From assembly GCA_943789025.1 (NCBI GenBank), contig CALSSN010000016.1:1-64000 (forward strand): a stretch of DNA of 64,000 nucleotides, given 5' to 3'. Made by a program: the position numbers and the translations under genes. The DNA comes from an uncultured Verrucomicrobiales bacterium. GTDB lineage: Bacteria; Verrucomicrobiota; Verrucomicrobiia; Verrucomicrobiales; DEV007. Under the pieces are notes generated by a model that was not told where the DNA came from, ran no database searches, and saw only the letters and a list, made by a program, of their open reading frames with translations. Shown piece after piece: positions 9,804 to 18,786 of the stretch; the stretch's first letter is position 1; every line of letters starts with the position of its first letter.

Positions 9804-11444
9804 ATGAAGGCTTTGCTTACGGATCACACCATGCTGAAAACTTTCTCTCCAACGAGCACCTGGCCCATCACCGTCGGTTTTGTCCTTCTCCTCGGGATGC
9901 TCCGCATGGCCTACCTTTTCGTCTTCCCTCTCGACCTCTCCGGTGACGAGGCTTACTACTGGGACTGGGGACGTCGTCCGGCCTGGTGCTACTACAGCAA
10001 GCCTCCCATGATCGCGTGGCTGATGCATCTGTCCGAGCGGCTCTTCGGTGATACCGGTGCCGGGATCCGGCTCCTAGCGCCGATTCTCGGAACCTGTTCC
10101 CTCCTGATGACTGCGCTCCTTGCCCGGTGCATGTTTGATGCCCGAGTAGCTCTCCTCGCTGTCATTCTCTGTGCCCTGACTCCGGCCAATACCGCTCTCA
10201 ACCTCTTCCTCACCATCGACGCGCCACTGCTGGCATGCTGGACGGCGGCCCTCTACCTCTTCTGGCGTCTCGCAGACTCTCCCCACCCTCTGCGCTGGTC
10301 CATTCCACTCGGCCTCGTGCTCGGCCTCGGGATTCTCAGCAAGCAAATGATGCTCGTCTTCCCGATCATGGGGATACTCTTCCTTCTGCACGCTTCCCGC
10401 GCATCGAGCCCATCCAGCACTACCAGCAAGCGCCTGCTCGCACTTGGAATCGCCACCTGCATCGGCCTGCTCTTTCTTATTCCACCGCTCCTTTGGAACG
10501 CCCAGCACGAATGGATCACCTTCCAACACACCTCTCACCATTTTGATGCCGGACGCCCGTCCGTGGCAAAGCAGGCTGGTCGTTTCTTCGAGTTTATCGG
10601 CTCCCAACTCGGAATCTTCTCCCCGCTGACATCAGGTCTTCTTTTTCTCGTATCCGCCTGCGGCCTCTACCAGATATTCAAGCTTGAGCGCCGAGCTGCC
10701 TTCCTTGTCCTTTTCAGCAGTCCAGGAATTCTTACTGTCCTGCTCCTTGCCACGCGTCAGAAAGTGCAACCTAACTGGCCCGCCGTTTACTACGTGGGAG
10801 CTTTCATTCTTCTCGCTGCCTTGCTTCGAAGTGCCCTCGCAATTCCGGGCCTGGGCAGATCTCTGTGCCGCTGGGGCCAGCCCGCCATCATCGTGGGGAC
10901 AGTTTTCACCTCTCTCACCTATCTCAGCCCGTGGATCATCCAGATAACCGGACTGGAAGGGGCCAAGGCAGACCCTCTGTCGCGTCTCCGCGGGTGGTCA
11001 GAAGCTGGCAGAGTCCTCGGCGAGAGCTTTGAAACCCTACCTCACCCCGCCGAAACCTTCGTGGTCGTCCTCGGCCATCGCTACAATGCCAGCGCCATGG
11101 CCCACTACCTGCCCAGGCAACCCAAGGTCTACCGCTACCATCCTGACGGGAAAATAGATTCCCAGTACGAAGTCTGGCCGAATCCCGAGGAAGACGGCCT
11201 TCTTGGCAAAGACGCCGTCATCATCAATATCAATCCCGACAAACTTCCTTATCGTGCCCTCCGCGAGGCGTTCCGGAATTTTGATGAGAACGCACTTGAT
11301 AAGATCACCGTCCATCTCGGAAACGGCCACACCCGAACTTTCAACGCCTACCTGGCCAGAGACCTTCAGGCATGGCCAGAGCCAAAAACACATTCCTCCG
11401 AAAAAAACACAAAGAAGGTTCCAGGAGCAGTACTGGATCAGTGA
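9804..11444 (+). CDS. GT39-type (ArnT/PMT-like) membrane glycosyltransferase
   Basis: A 546-residue multi-pass protein with about eleven hydrophobic segments. The first outer loop has the family signature DLSGDEAYYWDWG near residue 50 (acidic pair plus aromatic residues), followed by YYSKPPMIAWLMHL. Proteins of this type move a sugar from a polyprenyl-phosphate donor to a lipid or protein on the periplasmic side. The C-terminal 120 residues form a soluble domain. The ATG at 9804 and one at 9831 are both possible; neither has a convincing ribosome-binding site. It is divergent from the PAP2 gene (about 70 bases between starts). The acceptor cannot be told from the sequence. Confidence 0.88.
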   Translation: MKALLTDHTMLKTFSPTSTWPITVGFVLLLGMLRMAYLFVFPLDLSGDEAYYWDWGRRPAWCYYSKPPMIAWLMHLSERLFGDTGAGIRLLAPILGTCSLLMTALLARCMFDARVALLAVILCALTPANTALNLFLTIDAPLLACWTAALYLFWRLADSPHPLRWSIPLGLVLGLGILSKQMMLVFPIMGILFLLHASRASSPSSTTSKRLLALGIATCIGLLFLIPPLLWNAQHEWITFQHTSHHFDAGRPSVAKQAGRFFEFIGSQLGIFSPLTSGLLFLVSACGLYQIFKLERRAAFLVLFSSPGILTVLLLATRQKVQPNWPAVYYVGAFILLAALLRSALAIPGLGRSLCRWGQPAIIVGTVFTSLTYLSPWIIQITGLEGAKADPLSRLRGWSEAGRVLGESFETLPHPAETFVVVLGHRYNASAMAHYLPRQPKVYRYHPDGKIDSQYEVWPNPEEDGLLGKDAVIININPDKLPYRALREAFRNFDENALDKITVHLGNGHTRTFNAYLARDLQAWPEPKTHSSEKNTKKVPGAVLDQ

Positions 11445-11517
11445 TCAGAGTCTTTTGATAAAGGTCGACACAACCTGAGAATTTTGCCGGCAAGTTGTAT
11501 CCGAAATTTCGTAATTC

Positions 11518-11547
11518 TTGAGAATTCTCCTTGCCTCTTTCTTAAAT
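11518..11547 (+). promoter_or_regulatory. Weak candidate promoter before the polyprenyl synthase gene
   Basis: TTGAGA (11518-11523), 18 bases, TTAAAT (11542-11547). It overlaps an inverted repeat (aattct-tg-agaatt, 11513-11526) that could serve as an operator. Pattern only. Confidence 0.3.
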
Positions 11548-11600
11548 TCTTCTACTTTCAGTAATTAGTGAAAGTTCAACTCTGCAACCAGAGATCTCAT

Positions 11601-12608
11601 ATGAACACTGAAACCAGTCAAAAACCAGCAACCACGGGCTTTCCTTTTGATCATATTCGCCCGCACCTCGATCAGGTCGAATCCCTGATTCTCGAGCAGG
11701 CTCGAGAGTTCGATCCCGGAGTAGAAAACTACATCGCGTACCTTTGCGGGTCCTCGGGAAAGCGCATTCGACCCTCTCTCACCGTGCTGACAGCTGGGGC
11801 TCTTGGCGAGGTCAGTGCAGACCAAGTCAAACTCGGGTGCGTTCTCGAGCTCATTCACATTGCATCCCTCGTCCATGATGACCTGATGGATGGCGCGAAT
11901 ACTCGGCGAGGCCTGGCCACAGCTAGTGCCAAGTGGGGCGATACCCTGAGTGTACTCCTTGGCGACAGTCTTTTCAGTCACAGTCTGATGCTGGCGACTG
12001 AACTCAACGACGTGCACCTGAGTCGAGAAGTTGCCAAAGCCTCACGCGAAGTCTGTGAAGGCGAAATTCTCCAGACCCAGCGCCGCTTTGATTTGACGCT
12101 TTCGATTCCTGAATACTTTCACATAATCGAGCTTAAGACAGCAGCTCTCTTCGGCGCCTCGGCGGAACTTTCTGCGTACCTGGCGAAAGCACCTGAAAGC
12201 ACACAGGCTGCCATGCGCAGCTACGGCAGAAAACTCGGAACAGTTTACCAACTTTACGACGACTGCCTCGACCTGGTGGGCGATCCTGACGAAGCCGGAA
12301 AAACCCTGCGCACCGACCTAGAGAAAGGCAAGTTGACCCTTCCAATTCTGCATCTGATTCGATCAGCAAGTCCCGCGCAGCGGGACAAGCTCGGGCGTAT
12401 CCTTCTTGAGCGTGAACCTCTCGACCTTGGAATTCTCGCTGGGATTGCCGATTACGAAGGGGCTCTCGAAGCAGCCGTCAAACAAGGGCACGAGCTGCTC
12501 AAAGAAAGTCGTAGCGACCTCATCTGCCTGCCTGAAAATTCCTCAACCGAGGCATTACATGACATCGTCAGTTACCTCGGTGGCCTTCTCGACGGCTGTC
12601 TTCGTTAG
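11601..12608 (+). CDS. ispB: Polyprenyl diphosphate synthase (trans-isoprenyl)
   Basis: Chain-lengthening enzyme that condenses isopentenyl diphosphate with an allylic diphosphate. Residues of the fold are clear: GSSGKRIRPSL (IPP binding, about residue 50), the first Asp-rich motif in VHDDLMD (about 92), KTAALF, and the second Asp-rich motif YDDCLD (about 227). Length 335. The ATG at 11601 is preferred over an upstream GTG at 11568 because it starts a normal N-terminus. The residues before the first DDxxD suggest a long-chain synthase (quinone or undecaprenyl side chain) but product length cannot be read with certainty, so the symbol is tentative. A hairpin with a T-tract follows 47 bases after the stop. 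Confidence 0.9.
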   Translation: MNTETSQKPATTGFPFDHIRPHLDQVESLILEQAREFDPGVENYIAYLCGSSGKRIRPSLTVLTAGALGEVSADQVKLGCVLELIHIASLVHDDLMDGANTRRGLATASAKWGDTLSVLLGDSLFSHSLMLATELNDVHLSREVAKASREVCEGEILQTQRRFDLTLSIPEYFHIIELKTAALFGASAELSAYLAKAPESTQAAMRSYGRKLGTVYQLYDDCLDLVGDPDEAGKTLRTDLEKGKLTLPILHLIRSASPAQRDKLGRILLEREPLDLGILAGIADYEGALEAAVKQGHELLKESRSDLICLPENSSTEALHDIVSYLGGLLDGCLR

Positions 12609-12655
12609 AAAAAAATTCCCAAATTGAACCAGATAACGGTATTGCTCTGAACGAA

Positions 12656-12691
12656 AAAAGGGCACCCCCACTGCGCAGGGGCACCCCTTTT
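12656..12691. terminator. Bidirectional intrinsic terminator
   Basis: AAAAGGG (12656-12662) pairs with CCCTTTT (12685-12691), and CCCC (12665-12668) with GGGG (12678-12681) across a small CA/CA internal loop. T-tracts flank the stem on both strands. It lies between the convergent polyprenyl synthase and acyl carrier protein genes and can serve both. Confidence 0.75.
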
Positions 12692-12748
12692 CTGAAATCG
12701 CTTGTCCTTCCCAGGAGCTGAGTCTACAGCATTCCTGAAATTTCCAGA

Positions 12749-12985
12749 CTAGCCCTGATTTGCTTCGACGTAGTTGATGACGTCACCCACTGAGTTGAGC
12801 TTTTCCGCCTCCTCATCAGGAACTTCAATCCCGAACTCTTCCTCGAAAGCCATCACAAGCTCTACCGTATCGAGAGAGTCTGCTCCAAGATCTTCAATAA
12901 ACTTGGCTTCAGGAACAACCTGCTCCTCGTTCACGCTCAATTGTTCGACGATGATGTTTTTTACTTTTTCTTCGACTTCGGCCAT
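12749..12985 (-). CDS. acpP: Acyl carrier protein
   Basis: A 78-residue acidic carrier of fatty-acid intermediates. The phosphopantetheine attachment serine is in [10 protein letters not shown] (Ser37), with the typical helix [16 protein letters not shown] after it and the closing VGDVINYV. Length and charge are those of housekeeping ACP. It is not next to fab genes here: the upstream gene on the same strand (90 bases away) is an uncharacterised membrane protein. It shares the downstream terminator with the polyprenyl synthase gene. Confidence 0.97.
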   Translation of the reverse strand: MAEVEEKVKNIIVEQLSVNEEQVVPEAKFIEDLGADSLDTVELVMAFEEEFGIEVPDEEAEKLNSVGDVINYVEANQG

Positions 12986-13075
12986 ATTTCTTAAATTAGT
13001 TTTTAGTTGCTCTCTTTCTAGCGGGATCGGGAGCAGGAAGCAACCCGTTTTTTAGTCTGCTATCCCCTGTCAAAT

Positions 13076-13837
13076 TCAAGCCCGGGTCTCCCCTTCCTCC
13101 CTGCCTTCACCGATCTCCTCATTCTCCTTGCCTTCATCCCCTTTGTCCTCGTCACTTTTCTCCACGACAGCTTCGATAAGATCTCCCTCAAAATTTTCGA
13201 GAATCCGCTCCAGAATCTTTTCCCCACCGTCATATTTGAGGTCATCGAGCGGAACCTTGCCAGCCCCTCCCTCGCCTTTGAATCTGACTGAAGCGAGCCC
13301 CTTATCGTCCCATTTCCGCTTATCTACTTCATAGATCTCCGAAAAAAGAATCCGCTTCCCCTGGTCTGTGATATAGGCCTCAGAGTCTGCGCCGATCGTT
13401 TTTTTTAGGTTGAAAAGAAGATAGCCCAGAATCCCCAGAGCAAGGACACCACACCCTGCGGCCCACCTGAACTGCCCATCGACATCCGACTGCGAATGCC
13501 CCTTGGGTTTCTTCTCCGGCCAACCATTCGCCGCGGCATAGGAACTCCATTTTTTGGGTTCTCCGTCCTCTTTCAGATAATCCGCCCAGCCTTTTTCTGC
13601 CGCAAGGATTTTCCACTCCTCCAAACTCATCGCTTCTTCCCCTGTGAACTTATCGAACTCAGGAAGCATCACCTCAACGAAATCATCGTAGGCTGCTTTG
13701 ACTTCGTTATCCTTTGGCCACTTGACTTTGCCGTCGTAAAAAAACCAGAGAGCAAAAAGGGCAAACAGACTTGCCATGAGCCCCATACGCTTCCAGAACC
13801 ATGGCGTGATCTTACAGACAATATCAGGATCGCTCAT
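13076..13837 (-). CDS. Uncharacterised two-pass membrane protein
   Basis: 253 residues, not recognised. One transmembrane helix is at about residues 16-32 (LMASLFALFALWFFYDG), a second at about 130-150 (AAGCGVLALGILGYLLF). Between them is a soluble stretch with two similar short modules ending in W (MSLEEWKILAAEKGWADYL and KKWSSYAAANGWPEKKP). The C-terminal domain ends in a Glu/Lys/Gly-rich tail. It sits between the squalene/phytoene synthase gene (124 bases upstream) and acpP (90 bases downstream) on the same strand. No function is proposed. Confidence 0.7.
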   Translation of the reverse strand: MSDPDIVCKITPWFWKRMGLMASLFALFALWFFYDGKVKWPKDNEVKAAYDDFVEVMLPEFDKFTGEEAMSLEEWKILAAEKGWADYLKEDGEPKKWSSYAAANGWPEKKPKGHSQSDVDGQFRWAAGCGVLALGILGYLLFNLKKTIGADSEAYITDQGKRILFSEIYEVDKRKWDDKGLASVRFKGEGGAGKVPLDDLKYDGGEKILERILENFEGDLIEAVVEKSDEDKGDEGKENEEIGEGREEGETRA

Positions 13838-13961
13838 CGGAATTACTTTTCTCTTTGCCTGACCAAGTGGGTGCCATCAACAAGCGTGCATCATGACCAA
13901 AATCGCGCTTGATAGCAACCGGAGATATCTTTGAACGCGCGTTGAAATTGATAATCTGTTC

Positions 13962-14825
13962 TCATTTCGACCTGCGCGACCGCCTCCAGGCCCCTCCAGC
14001 AAGAAGAAGTTTTCTTCTGAATGAGGTCGAGGCACGCTGGTTGAGAACGTCATACTCGATGTTTTCAATTTCATCGAGAATTCCTGCATACACGCAACGC
14101 ATCAACCAGACAGTGAACTGCGAACCATCGCTCGCCAAGAGAGGAATCCCGCGTTCCGACCGGAGGTAAAAGTCCCGAGCTCTCTTGATTTGAAATTGCA
14201 TGAGCTCACGAAACTCATCGCTCACCCATTTTTCTTCAAGATCCTGCCTGCTCAAACCGAATTGTTCGAGTTCCTGTGATGGCAGATACACACGATCTTT
14301 CTCAAGATCTTCGCCGACGTCCCGCGCAATATTGGTCAACTGCATGGCAATTCCTAACTCAATCGCATGAGCTTTCCCTGCCTCATCCATTAGCCCCAGA
14401 ATCGGACACAGAATCAATCCCACCGTACTGGCAACCTGATAACAGTAATGCTCAAGCTCCTCCCAGGTAGCAATTTCAACGTTCTTCTGATCACTGGCGA
14501 CACCTTCGATAAGTTCTAAAAAAGGCTTTTTCTCCAGCTGATATTCTCTGATTGCATCGCCAAGAGCGGGGCCGAACGGCTCGATACTCACCCCCTCGCG
14601 ACAGCGATCGAATTCCTTGGAAAGTTCGTCGAGAGCTGCGGGAACCGTCGACGGGTCGGAGGCTTCATCTACCAGATCGTCTGCATAGCGGCAGAATGCA
14701 TAAACCGCATAAGCGGCAGCCCGTTTTGCGGAAGGAAGGGCTACAGAGGCAAAATAGAAACTCTTGGCGTGGTGCCGTGTTACCCGGTGGCAGTGCGCAC
14801 GACTCTCGCTCAGAACCAGTGTCAT
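13962..14825 (-). CDS. Squalene/phytoene synthase family protein
   Basis: Head-to-head condensation of two prenyl diphosphates (two farnesyl diphosphates to presqualene/squalene, or two C20 units to phytoene). Both metal-binding Asp motifs are present: CRYADDLVDEA near residue 60 and TNIARDVGEDLEKDRVYLP near 185, with the SFYFASVALP entry segment near residue 20. The ATG at 14825 gives 287 residues, normal for the family; an in-frame GTG at 14852 is less likely. It lies 81 bases behind purF on the same strand. With a squalene-hopene cyclase 7 kb away, a hopanoid role is the simplest reading, but phytoene synthase cannot be excluded from sequence alone. No HpnE-type oxidase is in view. Confidence 0.9.
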   Translation of the reverse strand: MTLVLSESRAHCHRVTRHHAKSFYFASVALPSAKRAAAYAVYAFCRYADDLVDEASDPSTVPAALDELSKEFDRCREGVSIEPFGPALGDAIREYQLEKKPFLELIEGVASDQKNVEIATWEELEHYCYQVASTVGLILCPILGLMDEAGKAHAIELGIAMQLTNIARDVGEDLEKDRVYLPSQELEQFGLSRQDLEEKWVSDEFRELMQFQIKRARDFYLRSERGIPLLASDGSQFTVWLMRCVYAGILDEIENIEYDVLNQRASTSFRRKLLLAGGAWRRSRRSK

Positions 14826-14906
14826 CTCAGCCTTGTCAATCCTTCCCACCACCCGATCGTCCTTTTATGGTCCTGTTTCATCTGCCGCACAAGACCAGAT
14901 GCATCT

Positions 14907-16823
14907 CTAATAGGATCGCCCGCCCTCTCCGTCGACGTATTTAAGAAAAGCTTCATTGACGACCCTGAATCCTCCTGGAGTCGGATAGTTTCCTGTGAAA
15001 TACCAATCCCCGAGGTTATCCGGAAGCGCCCGGTGGAGAGCCTCAACTCCGAGGTAAATGATCTTGATCTCTCCTTTCCACTCTCCGTTATCGGGTGTCA
15101 GAAGTTCAGCGATTTTCCCCGCAATCTCCTCGTCAGAAAAGGGTGCATAGATAGCCTTCACACAGTTCTTCATAGCGCTTGCCGGCTTTCTCAGTTCCTC
15201 ACGACAAGCTTCAGCCACCTCCCTGAGCAGCCCTGACTTTCCACCGTCGCGAAGCAACCCAACGGCGGCTTGAAAAGCAATGAATTTTCCGAGCTCCGAC
15301 ATGTCGATCCCGTAGCAGTCGGGGTAACGGATCTGGGGCGCGGTCGAGGCGACGGCGATACGCTTCGGGTTTGTTCGGCCAAGAATCTTCAGGATGGATT
15401 GCTTCAGCGTGGTGCCTCGAACAATCGAGTCATCGATCACGACGAGATTATCCTCCGGGCCGACCACGTCGTAAGTGACGTCGTAGACGTGTGAAACCAG
15501 TTGGTCACGACCAGACTCCTGGCTGATAAAGGTCCGCATCTTGATATCCTTATGGGCGATCTTTTCGCCTCTCGGCCAGCGGCCCATAATCAGGTTTTCG
15601 ATCACCTGCTCATCGAGCGTGCCCTCTTCTCTGGCTTTGATAAGAGCGTCTCTCACCTCCTTCCGCCTGTGAAGACGCAACCCTTCCAAGAGGCCGTGAT
15701 ATGCCGTTTCAGCGGTATTCGGGACAAAGCTCACCACGGTGTTTTCGATGTCATTCTCGATGAATTCGAGCACTTGGGGAACGAGCGCTGCCCCGAGCGC
15801 TTTCCTCTCCTGGTAAATCTCCGGGTCATTGCCACGGGAGAAATAAATCCGCTCAAAAGCGCACTTTTTCGGTTCTGGAACGACATCGACAAAAGGTTCG
15901 ATCGTCATATTTCCAGTATTTTTTATCACCGCAACGTGACCAGGAGACAGCTCTGTGATATCCGATTTCCCCAGATCAAAGACGGTCATCAGCGGGACCC
16001 GCTCAGAGGCGAAGGCACAGAATTCGTCTGTTTCGAAGAAATAACACGGCCGAATTCCGGCTGGATCGCGCATGACAAAGCTGTCGCCATTGCCTACAAT
16101 CCCGGCGATCGTGTAGCCACCGTCCCACCCTCTTGAGGCCTTGCGCAACAGGCGGGCCATATCGAGCGATTCGCTGATCGCCGGAGAAATCTCCTCAGAA
16201 TCGACCGCCTTATTACGCAGCTTCCGATAAATTTTCGTGTGGGCCTGATCGAGATGAAATCCGATCTCTTCCAGAACCGTCTGGGTGTCAGTATCGAAAA
16301 CCGGATGCTGACCGCGGCGGATCAGTCGTTCGTTCAACTCGACTGTATTGGTCATGTTGAAATTTCCCATGACCATGAGAGTTCTCGTTGGCCAGTTAGT
16401 TCTGCGAATATAGGGGTGGCAGGCACCGGTTCCGAAGTCGCCTGAAGTTCCGTAACGAAGGTGGCCCATAAGAATTTCGCCTCCGTAATCGAAGTTATTT
16501 TTAATCGAGCCTTCGTTCTCGGGATCGATCTTTCCCCTCCCGACCAACTCGTGGTAATGGGACATTTGCTCGTGAAAAAGCCGTGACAGCGAATCTCGCT
16601 CCGATGAGCGGGTACGGAACATGTAGGACTTTCCGTGATCCATCCCAAGCTTACAACATCCGATCCCCATGCCGTCCTGACCGCGATTGTGCTGCTTCTC
16701 CATCAGGAGAAAAAGTTTCTGGAAGCCGTAAAGAGAGGTCCCGTATTTCTCGCGGAAATAAGACAGCGGCTTCTTGAGGCGCACCATGGCGATGCCGCAC
16801 TCGTGAGTCAGGAGATCGCTCAT
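14907..16823 (-). CDS. purF: Amidophosphoribosyltransferase, long form
   Basis: First committed step of purine synthesis: PRPP plus glutamine to phosphoribosylamine. The N-terminal Ntn hydrolase begins MSDLLTHECGIAMVRL, so the catalytic cysteine is residue 9, exposed only if an eight-residue leader is removed. LLMEKQHNRGQDGMG and GHLRYGTSG follow. The PRPP-binding loop is VVIDDSIVRGTTLK near residue 440. At 638 residues it is about 130 longer than the E. coli enzyme and resembles the long PurF of Bacteroidetes and Verrucomicrobia, with an extra C-terminal segment (NLGDWYFTGNYPTPGG). It is the last purine gene of the run, 44 bases after purM. Confidence 0.95.
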   Translation of the reverse strand: MSDLLTHECGIAMVRLKKPLSYFREKYGTSLYGFQKLFLLMEKQHNRGQDGMGIGCCKLGMDHGKSYMFRTRSSERDSLSRLFHEQMSHYHELVGRGKIDPENEGSIKNNFDYGGEILMGHLRYGTSGDFGTGACHPYIRRTNWPTRTLMVMGNFNMTNTVELNERLIRRGQHPVFDTDTQTVLEEIGFHLDQAHTKIYRKLRNKAVDSEEISPAISESLDMARLLRKASRGWDGGYTIAGIVGNGDSFVMRDPAGIRPCYFFETDEFCAFASERVPLMTVFDLGKSDITELSPGHVAVIKNTGNMTIEPFVDVVPEPKKCAFERIYFSRGNDPEIYQERKALGAALVPQVLEFIENDIENTVVSFVPNTAETAYHGLLEGLRLHRRKEVRDALIKAREEGTLDEQVIENLIMGRWPRGEKIAHKDIKMRTFISQESGRDQLVSHVYDVTYDVVGPEDNLVVIDDSIVRGTTLKQSILKILGRTNPKRIAVASTAPQIRYPDCYGIDMSELGKFIAFQAAVGLLRDGGKSGLLREVAEACREELRKPASAMKNCVKAIYAPFSDEEIAGKIAELLTPDNGEWKGEIKIIYLGVEALHRALPDNLGDWYFTGNYPTPGGFRVVNEAFLKYVDGEGGRSY

Positions 16824-16867
16824 AGTCTTCTTTGGTTACGGAAAATCTCTTGGTTCATACTTGGACG

Positions 16868-17857
16868 CTATTCGCCGGTCTGGATTTTCACCCGAACCCC
16901 ACACTCGGCTCCTACCTCCCCGAGAATGGTTCCGCCAATCGATTCCGCGTCTTCGGGGCGCACAATCACGCACCAGCCGATTCCCATATTGAAAGTATTA
17001 AACCGATCCTGGTCGTCGCTGTAAAGAAGGACTTTCTGCACCGCGTCGTTCTCCCAATAAGGGATTTCCAAATCCGCCCCCTTGCCGGGAAGCAGGCGCT
17101 CGAGATTTTCCGGCAGGCCACCGCCTGTGATGTGCGCCATGGCACGAGGCTTTACTCCGGCCTCACGCACCCGCCTAACAACATCGTGATAAAGTCGCGT
17201 AGGAGCGAGCAGGGACAGCACATCTTCTTCACTGAAGTCTTGCGGGTGCGCCGCCAGGACTTTACGTACCAGACTCCAGCCGTTGGCGTGGATGCCGTCT
17301 GAAGGATAGCCTACGACCACGTCTCCGACATGAATTTGCGAAGGATCGAGGAGATCTGGTTTCTCTACAGCTCCGATACAGAAGCCGGCCAATTCAATCA
17401 TCGCATCAGGAACAATCCCTGGCATCTCAGCAGTCTCACCACCGGCAAGAATGCAGCTGCAATCAGCAAGATACTCCGACATTCCACTGATCAGCCGCCG
17501 GACCTTCTCTTTCTCAAGATTCCCAACACCGATGTAATCGAGAAAAAGAAGAGGATCACCGCCCGTGGTAAGAATGTCATTGACGCTCATAGCGACGAGA
17601 TCTTTTCCCGCAATCTCGAGTGCGTCGTATCGGAGCAGAACTTCCAGCTTCGTTCCGACTCCGTCACACCCGGTGACAATCACCGGTTCATGATAGTCCG
17701 ACAGGTCGTAGGCTGCGGCGAAGAGACCGAAGGCGCCGAAGAGCTTCTTCGCGCCGCTTTCGGTACTCGCCCGGAGTGTATTAATATCGCCAACTAGCGC
17801 GGCGGCCGCCTCGATATCGACTCCGGCATCTTTGTAGGTAAGTTTGTCTTCGGACAT
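16868..17857 (-). CDS. purM: Phosphoribosylformylglycinamidine cyclo-ligase (AIR synthetase)
   Basis: ATP-dependent ring closure of FGAM to AIR. Family markers: LTYKDAGVDIEAA at the N-terminus, GCDGVGTKLEVL near residue 60, AMSVNDILTTGGDPLLFLDYI, ILAGGETAEMPG, and AHITGGGLPENLERLLP. The ATG at 17857 gives the expected MSEDKLTYKDAG start and 329 residues; the frame stays open further upstream but that part is unlike the family. It lies 59 bases behind purQ and 44 bases before purF. Confidence 0.96.
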   Translation of the reverse strand: MSEDKLTYKDAGVDIEAAAALVGDINTLRASTESGAKKLFGAFGLFAAAYDLSDYHEPVIVTGCDGVGTKLEVLLRYDALEIAGKDLVAMSVNDILTTGGDPLLFLDYIGVGNLEKEKVRRLISGMSEYLADCSCILAGGETAEMPGIVPDAMIELAGFCIGAVEKPDLLDPSQIHVGDVVVGYPSDGIHANGWSLVRKVLAAHPQDFSEEDVLSLLAPTRLYHDVVRRVREAGVKPRAMAHITGGGLPENLERLLPGKGADLEIPYWENDAVQKVLLYSDDQDRFNTFNMGIGWCVIVRPEDAESIGGTILGEVGAECGVRVKIQTGE

Positions 17858-17916
17858 GATTTGGATTGGCAGGTAAAAAGCGGATTCGAGGATGACCCGA
17901 ATGACCGCATCAGATA

Positions 17917-18690
17917 TTAACCGCTGGATGAGGGTTCCGTCGTTGTGCAGGACTCGAAAACTTTCGCACCTGTCACGTGGTCGTAAATCCCCCGAAAAAA
18001 GTGGTATCCCCACCCCCAATGGTCGTTCGCCGGGGCTTTCCAGTCGGGGTCGTAGTGGTGCTGGCGGTAAAGGAACCGCTCAGGGTGGGGCATCAGCCCA
18101 AAAACGTTGCCTTCAAGATTCTGAAGACCTGCAATCTGATGGTCGGACCCGTTAACGTCATCAATATAGGTCAGAGTCACCAAGCCATCCTTGAAATATT
18201 CCTCAGCCATCCCCTCGGCGGCAACAAAGCGCCCTTCCGCATGGGCAATCGGGAGCTCAAAGGTATCGGGCAGGTAGGTCAGGGGCGCTGCGTCTCTGTT
18301 TTTAACCTGCAACCGAGTCCACCGACAGATGAAGCGTCCGCTTGTATTCTCGATGAGACTTCCGGCTGGGAGAAGTCCGAGCTTGGTGAGAATCTGAAAC
18401 CCGTTGCAGACGCCGAGCACAAAGCCGCCCTCAGCCACGAAACCGTGCAGAGACGCACTCAGGCGCTCCTCCACCCTTAATTGGGCAAGCCGACCCGCCA
18501 TGACGTAATCGCCATAGCTGAAACCGCCCGAGAGCATAAGAAGATCCGCGTTCTCGAGCGAATCCGGACCGAGCTGCGAAGTCGGGAGGATCTCCGAGGT
18601 GAATCCGACAGCCTCCAGAGCGCGGGCAGTCTCGGCATCGCAGTTCGTGCCGGGAAACTTGAGGAGGATAGCGTGAGGTTGGCGGGCCAT
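17917..18690 (-). CDS. purQ: FGAM synthase glutaminase subunit
   Basis: Supplies ammonia from glutamine to PurL. Class I glutaminase signatures: LKFPGTNCDAETARAL at the start, LSGGFSYGDYV, the catalytic cysteine in VLGVCNGFQILTKLG near residue 89, and the His-Glu pair in LMPHPERF near residue 220. The ATG at 18690 starts MARQPHAILLKFPG. 257 residues, slightly longer than B. subtilis PurQ. A 96-base spacer with a 12-bp direct repeat separates it from purL, wider than the other gaps in this run. Confidence 0.96.
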   Translation of the reverse strand: MARQPHAILLKFPGTNCDAETARALEAVGFTSEILPTSQLGPDSLENADLLMLSGGFSYGDYVMAGRLAQLRVEERLSASLHGFVAEGGFVLGVCNGFQILTKLGLLPAGSLIENTSGRFICRWTRLQVKNRDAAPLTYLPDTFELPIAHAEGRFVAAEGMAEEYFKDGLVTLTYIDDVNGSDHQIAGLQNLEGNVFGLMPHPERFLYRQHHYDPDWKAPANDHWGWGYHFFRGIYDHVTGAKVFESCTTTEPSSSG

Positions 18691-18741
18691 GATCGGTTGG
18701 TGATTTTTATTCAGGCGCAATCAGGGCACGGAGGCGGCATC

Positions 18742-18771
18742 GCGCACGGGCAGGGGCAGGCGCACGGGCAG
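18742..18771. repeat. 12-bp direct repeat between purL and purQ
   Basis: gcgcacgggcag occurs at 18742-18753 and 18760-18771, one every 18 bases, in the 96-base purL-purQ spacer. It is GC-rich and could be a processing, pausing or protein-binding site; no known motif is recognised. Confidence 0.7.
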
Positions 18772-18786
18772 AATCCGTTCGGTTGC

